A stretch of DNA of 64,000 nt, taken from contig JAPLDH010000079.1 of NCBI GenBank assembly GCA_026391355.1, positions 41,502 through 105,501 on the forward strand. The letters are read 5' to 3'. The notes beneath the pieces were generated by a model. The model was not told where the DNA came from and searched no databases. It saw only the letters and a program-made list of their open reading frames with translations. This document shows positions 1 to 10,426 of the stretch, piece after piece (position 1 is the first letter of the stretch; every line of letters begins with the position of its first letter). The translations under genes were made by a program, and so were the position numbers. Origin of the DNA: Bacteroidota bacterium. GTDB taxonomy: Bacteria > Bacteroidota > Bacteroidia > Bacteroidales > FEN-979.

Positions 1-190
1 ACATTTTTATATATCTTAATATTTCTTGTTTATACAAAAAATAATTTTTATTATTGTGTCATCATTACACATCATCCCTGAACCTTAAGTAAAATAATAT
101 CCTGATGAATCCATCCACTCTTTATCCTTCTAAAGGTTGTTCATCATTTTCACTGAGTATTAACCCTATTATCCATTAAAATTACTAGTT

Positions 191-3100
191 ATGAGAAAAT
201 TTACAATTTTCCTTGCTCTTATGTTTTTCATAGGAATGCAGGTGGCCAATGCCCAACGGACGATTTCCGGTAAAGTGATCAGCGCGGAGGATAAATCTCC
301 GATACCTGGCGCTACCGTGATCGTGAAGGGAACTACCATTGGCATAATCACAGATGCTGACGGAAATTTTAAGTTGACGGTCCCGAAGGACAAGAAATTT
401 ATCCTGGTTTCATATGTTGGAATGAGAACTATTGAAATCGAACTTACTGAGGCATCTGAGTATAATTTTGCACTGGAAGCATCCGTTCACCAGCTCGAAA
501 GTGTTGTCGTTACTGCTTTGGGTATCCCCAGAGAGAAAAAGTCATTGGGATATGCAACGCAGGAAGTCAAAGGAGATCAAATTTCCACGATCAAATCTGA
601 CAACTTCGTAAACTCACTTTCAGGGAAAGTTTCCGGTGTTCAGGTCAAAAAGACCACCAACATCGGAGGATCTACCAATATCCTTCTTCGTGGAAGCAAA
701 TCATTGACAGGTGATAATCAGGCATTATTTGTTATTGACGGGGTTCCGGTCAGTAATGCCATAACAAACACAACAGCCCAGCAACAGGATGGTGTTGGCT
801 ATGACTTTGGTAATGCAGCTTCCGATATCAACGCTGATGACATAGAATCGGTCAACGTTTTGAAAGGCGCTGCAGCTACAGCTCTTTATGGTTCAAGGGC
901 TGCGAATGGGGTGATTATGATTACCACAAAGAAAGGAACCGGGGCAACCAATCTGGTGAAAAAAGGGATCGGTGTAACCCTGAGTACCGGCGTTACTGTT
1001 GGATGGGTAGATAAAAGCACCTTCCCAACCTACCAGGAGAAGTACGGTGGCGGATATGGCCATTATTATGCAGGCCCGGGCAATTATTGGTATATGAGGG
1101 ATCTGAATGGTGACGGTGTGGATGAACAATGTGTTGTGACTTCAGAAGACGCATCATACGGAGCTCCGTTTGATGGCTCCCTGGTGTACCAGTGGGATGC
1201 CGTAGATAAACGATCACCAAATTACCTGAAAGCCACTCCATGGGTTGCTGCAAAAAACGGCCCCATTACTTTCTTTAAAAACCCTACAACCTACAATACC
1301 TCACTTTCCATTGATAATACATATACTTCAGGTTCTTACCGTTTATCTTACACCAATTATAAGCAGGACGGGTTGGTACCGAACAGTTCACTTAAAAAGG
1401 ATAACTTCATGCTGAACGGAAGCTGGAAAGTAACAGATCGCCTTACTGCAACAGGAAGCGGTTCTTATAGTACCCAAAAAGGTACAGGCCGTAACTCAAC
1501 CGGTTATAATGATAATATAATGGGTTCCTTCCGCCAGTGGATGCAAACCAATGTCGATATACAGGAACAGAAAGACGCTTTCTTCTCCACAAGGGACAAT
1601 ATGACCTGGAACTGGGCCGATCCGACCGTGGAAACCCCTATTTTCTGGGATAACTATTACTGGACCCGTTATATGAATTATGAAACAGACAAGAGAAACC
1701 GTTTCATTGGTAACATGTCGCTGAATTATAAGGTTGCCTCCTGGCTTGATATCTTCGGTCGTATTTCTGCTGACGCTTACAATGAATTACAGGAAGAAAG
1801 AAGAGCTATCGGAAGTATTGCCACAACCTTCGGAATCGGCAGCGGCGCTGACGGCAGCTTAACCCGCAGTGACCAGGGATCAGGTTACCTGAGAAGGGAT
1901 ATCGCCTTCAGTGAATACAACTATGACCTTATGGCCAATTTCAACAAAGATCTGTCAAAGAGCTTCAATTTAAAAGGTGTTATTGGATTGAATGTCCGGA
2001 GAACAAATTATGACAGGATCATCAGTTCTACCAATGGTGGTCTTTCTGTACCTGAAATCTATTCCTTGCAGAACAGCGTTGGCCCCCTGCCACTATCAAA
2101 AGAACTGGCTTCGAAAGTTGGAGTGGATGGCCTCTATGCAAGCGCTTCCCTGGGATTTAAGAGCCTGATCTATGTCGATGCAACAGTTCGCCGGGATCAT
2201 TCTTCAACCTTACCTGTCAACCATAGCGTTTACTACTACCCATCCATTGCAGGCAGCTTCGTTTTCTCCAACCTGAAAGGGATAAAAGACAGTAAGTGGC
2301 TTTCTTTTGGAAAACTGCGTGTAAACTATGCTCAGGTTGGTAATGGCGCCAGTTTTGACCAGCTTACCGACAATTATGTAATCGTTACCCCGATGAACAG
2401 CCCGATCACATCCGTTGCAGGAACAAAGAAGAATGCAGACCTGAAACCGGAAAGGACCAATAGCCTCGAAGGTGGTATTGAAATGAGTTTCTTTGGAAGA
2501 AGAGTTGGTTTTGATGTTGCAATATACAAAACCAATACTGTTGACCAAATCCTTCCTCTTGCCATCTCAACTTCCACCGGTTACAATTTTAAGAACATCA
2601 ATGCCGGTGAAATTGAAAACAAAGGTATCGAGCTCTCCCTCACAGGTACGCCGGTTAAATCCAACAATTTCAGTTGGAATATTACGGTCAACTGGTCCAA
2701 GAACTGGAATAAGGTGGTTTCCCTGTTGGAAGGTGTTGAAAATCTCCAGTTGGGATCTTTCCAGGGTGGAGTTACCATCAATGCCAGGGTTGGACAGCCC
2801 TATGGTGTCATATGCGGAACCGATTATACATACCTCAACGGAAAAAGAGTGATCAATGCAACAACCGGACGTTATGTCGTATCCTTTACATCCAATAACG
2901 TTCTCGGGAATGTCAACCCCGACTGGAATGGTGGTATGTTAAATACGTTTACCTATAAGAACCTTTCACTGGGATTCCTTATCGATGTTCAGAAAGGTGG
3001 CGATATTTTCTCACTCGATATGTCATATGGCCTGGCAACCGGACTTTACCCCGAAACTGCCGTTACGAATGACCTTGGAAACCCTGTAAGAGATCCTATC

Positions 3101-3511
3101 ACATGGCTTGATCCCCTGGATCACACTAAAGGGTATGGCTCCAATTGCGGTGGATATATCAATGCCGGTGTTAACCCTGATGGAACTACAAATACCACCC
3201 GTGTCAGTGCCGCCAATTATGGAACATTCGGTTATTTAAGAAATCCGAATAAAGCTTTTGTTTATGATGCAACCTATGTTAAACTGAGGGAAATCACACT
3301 ATCTTACAACTTACCCTCAAAATGGCTGAAGAAATGCTTTATCACAGGCATTACGGTTACAGCAGTTGCTTCAAACCCATGGATCATTTACAAGAACCTG
3401 CCCTATGCTGATCCCGAATCAGGACTTGGCGCAGGAAACCTCCAGGGTTACTCAACAGGCTCACTGCCTTCAACACGCGATTTCGGATTTAATCTTAAAC
3501 TCACCTTTTAA
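191..3511 (+). CDS. SusC/RagA-type TonB-dependent outer-membrane receptor
   Basis: This 1106-residue protein is a SusC-family TonB-dependent transporter that imports a large substrate across the outer membrane with its SusD partner. A signal peptide (about residues 1-21, ending ANAQ) is followed by a carboxypeptidase-regulatory-like domain (about 22-100, with TISGKV and PGATVIVKGT). Next come a plug domain (about 105-250, with FVIDGVPV and ANGVIMITTKKG) and a long beta-barrel ending in the usual aromatic terminus (NLKLTF). Length and order are normal for SusC. The start is the first ATG before a clean signal peptide. It lies 10 bp upstream of a susD gene, so the two are almost certainly one operon. 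No glycosidase, sulfatase or sigma/anti-sigma gene is visible beside the pair, so the substrate cannot be named; a peptide or a glycan is possible. Confidence 0.95.
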   Translation: MRKFTIFLALMFFIGMQVANAQRTISGKVISAEDKSPIPGATVIVKGTTIGIITDADGNFKLTVPKDKKFILVSYVGMRTIEIELTEASEYNFALEASVHQLESVVVTALGIPREKKSLGYATQEVKGDQISTIKSDNFVNSLSGKVSGVQVKKTTNIGGSTNILLRGSKSLTGDNQALFVIDGVPVSNAITNTTAQQQDGVGYDFGNAASDINADDIESVNVLKGAAATALYGSRAANGVIMITTKKGTGATNLVKKGIGVTLSTGVTVGWVDKSTFPTYQEKYGGGYGHYYAGPGNYWYMRDLNGDGVDEQCVVTSEDASYGAPFDGSLVYQWDAVDKRSPNYLKATPWVAAKNGPITFFKNPTTYNTSLSIDNTYTSGSYRLSYTNYKQDGLVPNSSLKKDNFMLNGSWKVTDRLTATGSGSYSTQKGTGRNSTGYNDNIMGSFRQWMQTNVDIQEQKDAFFSTRDNMTWNWADPTVETPIFWDNYYWTRYMNYETDKRNRFIGNMSLNYKVASWLDIFGRISADAYNELQEERRAIGSIATTFGIGSGADGSLTRSDQGSGYLRRDIAFSEYNYDLMANFNKDLSKSFNLKGVIGLNVRRTNYDRIISSTNGGLSVPEIYSLQNSVGPLPLSKELASKVGVDGLYASASLGFKSLIYVDATVRRDHSSTLPVNHSVYYYPSIAGSFVFSNLKGIKDSKWLSFGKLRVNYAQVGNGASFDQLTDNYVIVTPMNSPITSVAGTKKNADLKPERTNSLEGGIEMSFFGRRVGFDVAIYKTNTVDQILPLAISTSTGYNFKNINAGEIENKGIELSLTGTPVKSNNFSWNITVNWSKNWNKVVSLLEGVENLQLGSFQGGVTINARVGQPYGVICGTDYTYLNGKRVINATTGRYVVSFTSNNVLGNVNPDWNGGMLNTFTYKNLSLGFLIDVQKGGDIFSLDMSYGLATGLYPETAVTNDLGNPVRDPITWLDPLDHTKGYGSNCGGYINAGVNPDGTTNTTRVSAANYGTFGYLRNPNKAFVYDATYVKLREITLSYNLPSKWLKKCFITGITVTAVASNPWIIYKNLPYADPESGLGAGNLQGYSTGSLPSTRDFGFNLKLTF

Positions 3512-3521
3512 ACCATAAACC

Positions 3522-4985
3522 ATGAAAAAAATATTTGCAATAATTATAATTTTCCTGGTGTTTGCTTCCTGTACAAAACTGGAAGACCTGAATAAAAACA
3601 TCAAGGACCCGACCACGGTGTCAGGTGAGTCGTTATTCACCGGGGCACAAAAGAACCTATTCGACCAGATGGTGAGCTCAAATGTAAACTTCAATATTAC
3701 CAGGCTCATCGATCAATACTGGACAGAAACCACTTATACAGATGAAAGTAACTATGACCTGGTTGACCGTACAATTCCCGACCATCATTGGGATGTCCTT
3801 TACAGGGATGTTCTGATGGATCTGAAGGAATCTGCAAAAGTCATCGAGGCAACCACCTACCTTAATGATGCAAGCCCTGCCGTGAAAACAGCAAGGTTGA
3901 AAGTCGTGGACGTGCTGGCTGTTTATGCATGGAGTATCCTCGTCGAATCATTTGGGAATATCCCATATAGTGAAGCCCTGGATGTAACTAAACTGACCCC
4001 AAAATATGACGACGGACTGACAATTTACAAGGATCTCATCAGCCGTCTGAGTACGGATATAGCTGCTATTGGAGCAGTTTCCGGATCTGTTATCGACGGC
4101 GATAACATGTATGGCGGAGAGGCCGCAAGCTGGGTGAAATTTGCAAATTCCCTGAAACTGAGAATGGGTATGCTCCTCTCGAAGGCTGATCTTACCTATG
4201 CAAAGGGCATAGTTGAAGAAGCTGTATCAGGCGGAGTATTCACCTCAAATGGCGACAATGCAAGATTGGTCTACCTGAGTTCACAGCCCAATACAAACCC
4301 CATTTATAATGACCTGGTTGCCAGTCAAAGGCATGACTTTGTTCCGGCCAATACAATTGTGGATATGATGAATACCCTCAGCGATCCCAGGCGTCCATAT
4401 TATTTCACCCTGATTGACACATCAACGGTACAAGGGGTTGTCAAGTTGGCTTATGTTGGTGGAGTTTACGGTGCATCCAATGATTTTACATTATACTCTC
4501 ATGTTGCCGACAAAATCCAGGAACCCACCTTCGAAGCGCTGATCCTTGACTATGCTGAAGTTGAATTTTTATTGGCAGAAGGTGTAGGAAGAGAATTTGC
4601 CATCACCGGTACAGCCGAAGAGCATTATAACAAGGCCATTTCCGCTTCGATCATTTACTGGGGCGGAACGCAGGGAGAAGCCGATGTGTACCTTGCCAAT
4701 CCTGATGTTGCTTATACGACAGCAGCAGGTACATACTTGGAAAAGATCGGAAAACAGTTCTGGCTTGCTTTGTATAACCGTGGTTTGGAATCATGGACCG
4801 AGTGGAGATTTCTGGATGCCCCGGTACTCACTGCACCACCGGATGCCTTATCCGCTCTGCCTATCCGATATACTTACCCAACCAAGGAACAAACCCTCAA
4901 CGGTGCAAACTATAGCGCAGCCTCTACCGCACTTGGCGAAGATGGAGATGCCGTAACAACACACCTTTTCTGGGATAAACCCTGA
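3522..4985 (+). CDS. SusD/RagB-like outer-membrane lipoprotein
   Basis: This 487-residue surface lipoprotein is the partner that covers the SusC barrel and binds its substrate. The N-terminus has a hydrophobic signal with a lipobox ending in FASC (Cys17), followed by the typical SusD start (NKNIKDP). The body fits the SusD-like family of alpha-helical TPR proteins, including LLAEGVGREF and YNKAISASI helices near residues 350-380. The gene starts 10 bp after susC and ends before a strong palindromic terminator, so the operon appears to contain only these two genes. The family call is secure; the ligand is unknown. Confidence 0.93.
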   Translation: MKKIFAIIIIFLVFASCTKLEDLNKNIKDPTTVSGESLFTGAQKNLFDQMVSSNVNFNITRLIDQYWTETTYTDESNYDLVDRTIPDHHWDVLYRDVLMDLKESAKVIEATTYLNDASPAVKTARLKVVDVLAVYAWSILVESFGNIPYSEALDVTKLTPKYDDGLTIYKDLISRLSTDIAAIGAVSGSVIDGDNMYGGEAASWVKFANSLKLRMGMLLSKADLTYAKGIVEEAVSGGVFTSNGDNARLVYLSSQPNTNPIYNDLVASQRHDFVPANTIVDMMNTLSDPRRPYYFTLIDTSTVQGVVKLAYVGGVYGASNDFTLYSHVADKIQEPTFEALILDYAEVEFLLAEGVGREFAITGTAEEHYNKAISASIIYWGGTQGEADVYLANPDVAYTTAAGTYLEKIGKQFWLALYNRGLESWTEWRFLDAPVLTAPPDALSALPIRYTYPTKEQTLNGANYSAASTALGEDGDAVTTHLFWDKP

Positions 4986-5024
4986 TCCGCAGGATTTGGA
5001 TCCGGTATTTTATTCTGGCTCCTG

Positions 5025-5067
5025 AAAAAAAAGAAGGGACAGGTCGCGACCTGTCCCTTCTTTTTTT
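5025..5067. terminator. Bidirectional intrinsic terminator
   Basis: A perfect palindrome at 5033-5060 (two 14-base arms, GAAGGGACAGGTCG and its complement, no loop) is flanked by an A run on the left and a T run on the right. It therefore works as a hairpin plus T tract in both directions. It separates the converging susD and epimerase genes. Confidence 0.88.
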
Positions 5068-5080
5068 AACCTTTCCCTTC

Positions 5081-6088
5081 TTATTTCAGCCATCCTTCCT
5101 TTTTGTACCACTCTATTGTTTCCTTAACACCTTTCTCAAGATCATATTCAGCAGTAAATCCAAAATCCTGCAAAAGAGGGTCAACTTCGCAACGCCAGTT
5201 TTTACTGCTTAGTACGCTGTATTTATCACTGTTCAGGGTTGGAATTGAATTCCATAAACCATATACTTTCTCAAGCGATATTGCCAATCCTTTGACTAGA
5301 ACAGAAGGCACTGTTATCCTGATCGTCTTTCTATTCAGATGCTTTTTCACAATGGCAGCAAATAATTCCGCATCATATTCTTTTGCGTCTGAAACAAAGT
5401 AGGATCTGCAGGTTAATGGACAAAGAAGCGCATCAAATACCAACCTGACAAGGTCTTTAACATAGATAAAAGTCAGTACCTGTTTTGAGGTGCCTATATA
5501 GGTTTCAAAACCATGGTTGATGGTCTTGAAGAAAACATAGTAGTCTTTTTCCCGTGGCCCATAAACACCGGTAGGCCGAAATGTCAACCATGGAAAACCG
5601 TTGAGGGACATAAGGAACTTTTCAGCTTCCAGCTTACTTTTTCCGTAATGCTCAATGGGGTTTGGTTTATCAGAGAGTTTTACCGGTTCCATCGTCACCG
5701 GATTCCCGGGTCCATATGCTGCAAGGCTGCTGATCAGGATGAATTTTTCAGGTACCATATCTGTTTCCTGAAGCGCAAGGATAAAATTTTTCGTATTCAG
5801 GAAATTGACCTTGAAATAATCCTCTTTTTTCCGTGCTTTTGTAAGCCCGGCATTATGAATGATATACCGGAAACGGATGCCTTCCCTTTGCAGATCCTTC
5901 AGGGTTTCGGAAACCTTTTCAACAGAAGAAAAATCGAAGGTGACAAATTTTATCCGTGGATCGGCCAGATATTTTTTCGAGCTGCTGTTCCGGATACCGG
6001 CAAATACAGAATAATCGCGCTTCAGGCCTTCTTCAGCCAGAAAACTCCCGATAAAACCGCTTGCTCCGGTTATTAGTACATTGTCCAT
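5081..6088 (-). CDS. NAD-dependent epimerase/dehydratase family protein, candidate ceramide reductase (CerR-like)
   Basis: This 335-residue extended short-chain dehydrogenase has an N-terminal nucleotide-binding motif (GASGFIGSF, residues 8-16), a catalytic Ser near 121 and the YxxxK pair Tyr148/Lys152. That fixes the fold and chemistry as an NAD(P)-dependent oxidoreductase. The substrate is inferred from position. It is the last gene of a minus-strand run with a serine palmitoyltransferase-like gene and two GNAT-fold genes. In Caulobacter a protein annotated as an NAD-dependent epimerase (CerR) reduces the 3-keto group of an N-acylated sphingoid intermediate, alongside Spt and a GNAT-type ceramide synthase. 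A nucleotide-sugar epimerase is the main alternative. A 124-bp gap with repeats separates it from the upstream gene. Confidence 0.8.
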   Translation of the reverse strand: MDNVLITGASGFIGSFLAEEGLKRDYSVFAGIRNSSSKKYLADPRIKFVTFDFSSVEKVSETLKDLQREGIRFRYIIHNAGLTKARKKEDYFKVNFLNTKNFILALQETDMVPEKFILISSLAAYGPGNPVTMEPVKLSDKPNPIEHYGKSKLEAEKFLMSLNGFPWLTFRPTGVYGPREKDYYVFFKTINHGFETYIGTSKQVLTFIYVKDLVRLVFDALLCPLTCRSYFVSDAKEYDAELFAAIVKKHLNRKTIRITVPSVLVKGLAISLEKVYGLWNSIPTLNSDKYSVLSSKNWRCEVDPLLQDFGFTAEYDLEKGVKETIEWYKKEGWLK

Positions 6089-6171
6089 TTACTGAGCCTT
6101 TACTCCCTATTCATATAAGTCATTGGTCATATGCAAATAAGGCATTAGGCAATAGGCAATAGATAGTCAGA

Positions 6172-6212
6172 CATTTTACCATTTTGCATTTTGAATTTTG
6201 CATTTTGAATGC
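6172..6212. repeat. Low-complexity extragenic repeat of the CATTTTGCATTTTG family
   Basis: Iterated CATTTTGCATTTTG/ACATTTTACC units fill the gap between two minus-strand genes. Similar iterations recur at 42786, 48329, 55273 and 57256, in some places as hairpins. The family looks like dispersed extragenic sequence without coding potential. Confidence 0.6.
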
Positions 6213-7346
6213 CTACATTCCTGCATTGAAGTGTTTAATCCAGCATCGTCTTGCCATATGTTGTCTTGCATCATAATTTTTCCATATACTGACCGCTGTA
6301 AAATTCTCCTCGAGCTGAGGATTGGTCACTGCCGTAGTAATATGATGATCAATATAGGCTTTGTGGAGTTGGTAATAAACCATGGCAAGGACACCTTTTT
6401 GCTGGTAATCAGGACGAACGCCGACAAGGTACATATCAATGAACCGGTTCTTTTTTATAGCCATGTAGATGTGAAGGAACCCCAAAGGAAACATTCTTCC
6501 CGCGGCTTTCTGGAAGGCATGTGTTAGTGAAGGCATGGTAATTCCGAAGGCGATCACATTGTCATTCCGGTCAAGAATCAGCGAAACAAATTCGTGCCGG
6601 ATAAAGCCGAAATACTGTTTGATATAAGCTACTATCTGTTTTTCGTTGAGTTGTGAATACCCATAGAGAATGTCGAAAGCCTGGTTAAGCATAACAAACA
6701 TTTTTCTGGCATATGGCAGAAGCTCTTTGGCTTTCCTGACTTGCAGGTATCTTAAGTCAAATTTTTTCTCCACCAGAGAGGCCATCCTTTCAACCTTATC
6801 AGGAATTTTATCGGGAATAGTAATTTCATACTGAAGCCAATCGGCTCCTTTTTCAAATCCCATCTTTATCATGTATTCCGGGTAATACGGATAGTTATAT
6901 ATGGAAGAGAGTGTAGCCTTTTCTTCAAAGCCCCTGATCAACATCCCTTCATTATCCATATCTGAAAACCCAAGAGGACCCTGGATGCCTGTCATACCCT
7001 TCTCCTTTCCCCAGATGGTGACAGTCTCAATCAGTTTCTCTGCAACCCTGAAATCTTCAATAAAATCAATCCATCCGAAACGAACCAGGTTTTCATTCCA
7101 ACGTTTGTTTGCCTTATGGTTTATGATCCCCGCAACCCTTCCGACCAACTCTTTACCATAGTAAGCAAGCCAATATTCCGATTCACAAAATTCAAAAGCC
7201 GGGTTTCTGTCTTTTTTCAATGTATTTTTCTCGTCAAATACCATTGCCGGACACCAATAAGCATTACCGGAATATAATCTGTAAGGAAACCTGATAAACC
7301 TTAGCAGGTCTCTGTTTGAGCTGACTTTTTTAATTGTGATTTCCAT
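6213..7346 (-). CDS. GNAT-superfamily N-acyltransferase, candidate bacterial ceramide synthase (paralogue 2)
   Basis: A 377-residue protein whose C-terminal half (from about residue 240) has acyl-CoA N-acyltransferase features: a strand with VSLILDRNDNVIAFGI, then a DMYLVGVRPDYQQKG segment resembling the GNAT acyl-CoA-binding loop. The N-terminal half (FIRFPYRLYSGNAYW, then GPLGFSDMDNEGML near 125-140) is shared with the neighbour at 7430-8551. The two are clearly tandem paralogues. Beside a serine palmitoyltransferase-like gene, the best inferred role is N-acylation of a sphingoid base or 3-ketosphinganine, as for Caulobacter bCerS, which is also annotated as GNAT. Homologues are sometimes loosely labelled GTP cyclohydrolase; I see no cyclohydrolase motif. 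Specificity is inference. Confidence 0.75.
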   Translation of the reverse strand: MEITIKKVSSNRDLLRFIRFPYRLYSGNAYWCPAMVFDEKNTLKKDRNPAFEFCESEYWLAYYGKELVGRVAGIINHKANKRWNENLVRFGWIDFIEDFRVAEKLIETVTIWGKEKGMTGIQGPLGFSDMDNEGMLIRGFEEKATLSSIYNYPYYPEYMIKMGFEKGADWLQYEITIPDKIPDKVERMASLVEKKFDLRYLQVRKAKELLPYARKMFVMLNQAFDILYGYSQLNEKQIVAYIKQYFGFIRHEFVSLILDRNDNVIAFGITMPSLTHAFQKAAGRMFPLGFLHIYMAIKKNRFIDMYLVGVRPDYQQKGVLAMVYYQLHKAYIDHHITTAVTNPQLEENFTAVSIWKNYDARQHMARRCWIKHFNAGM

Positions 7347-7376
7347 AGAAGAAAAAAATTGCGGAATTTACCCAAA

Positions 7377-7427
7377 TACCCACCCCCTTCCCCCTCCCTA
7401 AAATAGGGAGGGGGAAGGGGGTGGGTA
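7377..7427. repeat. Perfect 24-bp inverted repeat (dispersed extragenic palindrome, copy 1)
   Basis: Two perfectly complementary 24-base arms (7377-7400 and 7404-7427) surround a 3-base AAA loop; the arms are runs of C then G with the core CCTCCCTA/TAGGGAGG. A second, imperfect copy lies at 45208-45260 with the same flanks (ACCCAAA before, CATTAAA after). The right arm ends two bases before the stop codon of the upstream GNAT gene, so it may attenuate or terminate transcription between the paralogues or protect the mRNA end. Confidence 0.85.
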
Positions 7428-7429
7428 CA

Positions 7430-8551
7430 TTAAAACTGTTTTTTCCAGCATCTTCTTGTAATATGCTGACGACCATTGAAACTTTTCCACATCGTAAGCG
7501 CTTTGGCGTTATCCTCCAGTTGCGGATTGGTAATTGCCCGCTTGATTTTATTCCGAAGATATGCTTTATGAAGCTCCTGGTAATAAATAGCGGCTACTCC
7601 TTTCCCATGAAAATTGGGATGTACACCATTAAGATACATATCGATGGTGTCATTCTTTTTGATTGCACTTAATATTTGAATAAAGCCGAATGGGAAGAGT
7701 TTCCCGTTGCATTTCCTTAAAGCAATCGTCAGTGAAGGCATCGAAATCCCGAATCCAACTACCTCGTCATTCCTGTCAATTACAAGGGAAACAAATTCGG
7801 GACGAATAAATCCGAAGTACTGTTTAATATAGTTCTGGATCTGCCGTTCCGTGAGAGTAGTGAATCCATAAAGCTCATCAAATGCCTGGTTAAGCAGTTT
7901 GAACATTTTTGGGGCATAGGGAATCAATTCCTTAGCCTTTTTTGCTTTTAACAGGTGTAATCCATATTTTTCCTGGACCAGGGCCGACATCCTTTCCATC
8001 TTCTCCGGGATGACAGGCGGGATATCGAAAGTATATTGTACCCAGTCGGCAGCTTTGGTAAAGCCAAGTTTTTCCATATGTTCAGGGTAATATGGATAAT
8101 TATAGATAGAAGCAAGCGTTGACTGTTCATCAAATCCCTTAATAAGCATTCCTTCATTGTCCATATCGGAAAAGCCCAACGGGCCATGAATCCCGTTCAT
8201 CCCTTTCTCCTTACCCCACTCTTCCACGGTTTTTATCAGCGTTCGGGAAACCTCCAGGTCATCAATAAAATCAATCCATCCAAAACGAACCAGTTGCTCA
8301 TTCCACCGTTCATTTGCTTTATGATTGATGATTCCGGCGACCCTGCCAACCAGCTTTTTTCCTTTATACGCAAGCCAGTAATTGGCTTCACAAAAATCAA
8401 AAGCAGGATTTTTTTTACGGCTGAGGGTTTTCATTTCATCCATACGCATCTGGGGGCACCAGAATTGGTTTCCTTTATATAAGGTATACTGAAACCCAAT
8501 AAATTTTCGCAGGTCGCTTTTTGTAGTGACCTGTTTCATGATAATTTCCAT
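7430..8551 (-). CDS. GNAT-superfamily N-acyltransferase, candidate bacterial ceramide synthase (paralogue 1)
   Basis: A 373-residue homologue of the gene at 6213-7346. The two share an almost identical central block (GPLGFSDMDNEGMLIKGF, then SIYNYPYYPEHM) and the C-terminal GNAT-like segment with DMYLNGVHPNFHGKG. The gene starts 21 bp after the serine palmitoyltransferase-like gene, close enough for one transcript. That makes it the stronger candidate of the pair for the acyltransferase that forms (keto)ceramide. Duplication may give two acyl-chain or base specificities. The family match is visible; the ceramide role is inferred from context and from the Caulobacter pathway. Confidence 0.77.
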   Translation of the reverse strand: MEIIMKQVTTKSDLRKFIGFQYTLYKGNQFWCPQMRMDEMKTLSRKKNPAFDFCEANYWLAYKGKKLVGRVAGIINHKANERWNEQLVRFGWIDFIDDLEVSRTLIKTVEEWGKEKGMNGIHGPLGFSDMDNEGMLIKGFDEQSTLASIYNYPYYPEHMEKLGFTKAADWVQYTFDIPPVIPEKMERMSALVQEKYGLHLLKAKKAKELIPYAPKMFKLLNQAFDELYGFTTLTERQIQNYIKQYFGFIRPEFVSLVIDRNDEVVGFGISMPSLTIALRKCNGKLFPFGFIQILSAIKKNDTIDMYLNGVHPNFHGKGVAAIYYQELHKAYLRNKIKRAITNPQLEDNAKALTMWKSFNGRQHITRRCWKKQF

Positions 8552-8572
8552 AAAAACTGCTGTTAATGGTTT

Positions 8573-9787
<1,215 letters not shown>

Positions 9788-9827
9788 TTAATATGTAAAG
9801 ATATGAAGAAAATATCAGGATAGTATG

Positions 9828-10415
9828 TTAAACGGGAATATTTTGATTTGCAAATTCCCTCCCGGCATTTAATGCTTTCAGGTTTACCTGTATTGTTTCT
9901 TCGCCTTTTTTTCGAAAAATAAAGCGGATGGCATCTGCCAGTCTCTCATACTCAATGTCAAGAAAAGGTGAGGCAGCGCCAAGAATTACAATATTTGCAG
10001 ATTTTGTTGACCCTAAATCTTTGGCAATTGCATCGGCGTCAAGAGCGATGTGATGTGGCAATGATCCTATCTCCTTCATTACAAGATCCAGATCAGGATA
10101 ATCTGGAATATTATTGTAAGGTCTAGTACTTGTTATCACCCATCCGTTGTTTGCAAGTGATGGCAGATAACGGAGCGATTCGAGTGGTTCAACTGAAATG
10201 ATCAGGTCGGCTTTCCCAAATGGGATGAGGTCTGAAGCAATTTCCTTATCAGAGATTCTCAGGTTCGATTGAACATCGCCACCTCTCTGGCTCATACCAT
10301 GAACTTCCGATTGCTTTAAAAATAGTCCTTCTTCGAGTGCAGCATACCCGATAATTGCAGCAATCGAAATGATACCTTGTCCGCCAACACCAGCCAGAAT
10401 AATGTCTTTTTTCAT
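9828..10415 (-). CDS. iorB: Indolepyruvate ferredoxin oxidoreductase, beta subunit
   Basis: A 195-residue gamma-type domain of the 2-oxoacid:ferredoxin oxidoreductases. The N-terminal GVGGQGIISIA motif and SEVHGMSQRGGDVQSN segment are diagnostic. With IorA it oxidatively decarboxylates aryl (and sometimes branched-chain) 2-oxoacids to acyl-CoA, reducing ferredoxin. It starts 11 bp after iorA, so the two form an operon. The next gene, spt, begins 67 bp downstream on the same strand, so co-transcription with the sphingolipid genes is possible. Confidence 0.92.
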   Translation of the reverse strand: MKKDIILAGVGGQGIISIAAIIGYAALEEGLFLKQSEVHGMSQRGGDVQSNLRISDKEIASDLIPFGKADLIISVEPLESLRYLPSLANNGWVITSTRPYNNIPDYPDLDLVMKEIGSLPHHIALDADAIAKDLGSTKSANIVILGAASPFLDIEYERLADAIRFIFRKKGEETIQVNLKALNAGREFANQNIPV

Positions 10416-10426
10416 GAATCAGTTTC

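Noticed and set aside
1..190. A possible regulatory element upstream of susC.
   Set aside because: The region is A/T-rich and I find no exact TAnnTTTG box, hairpin or riboswitch-like structure that I could defend.
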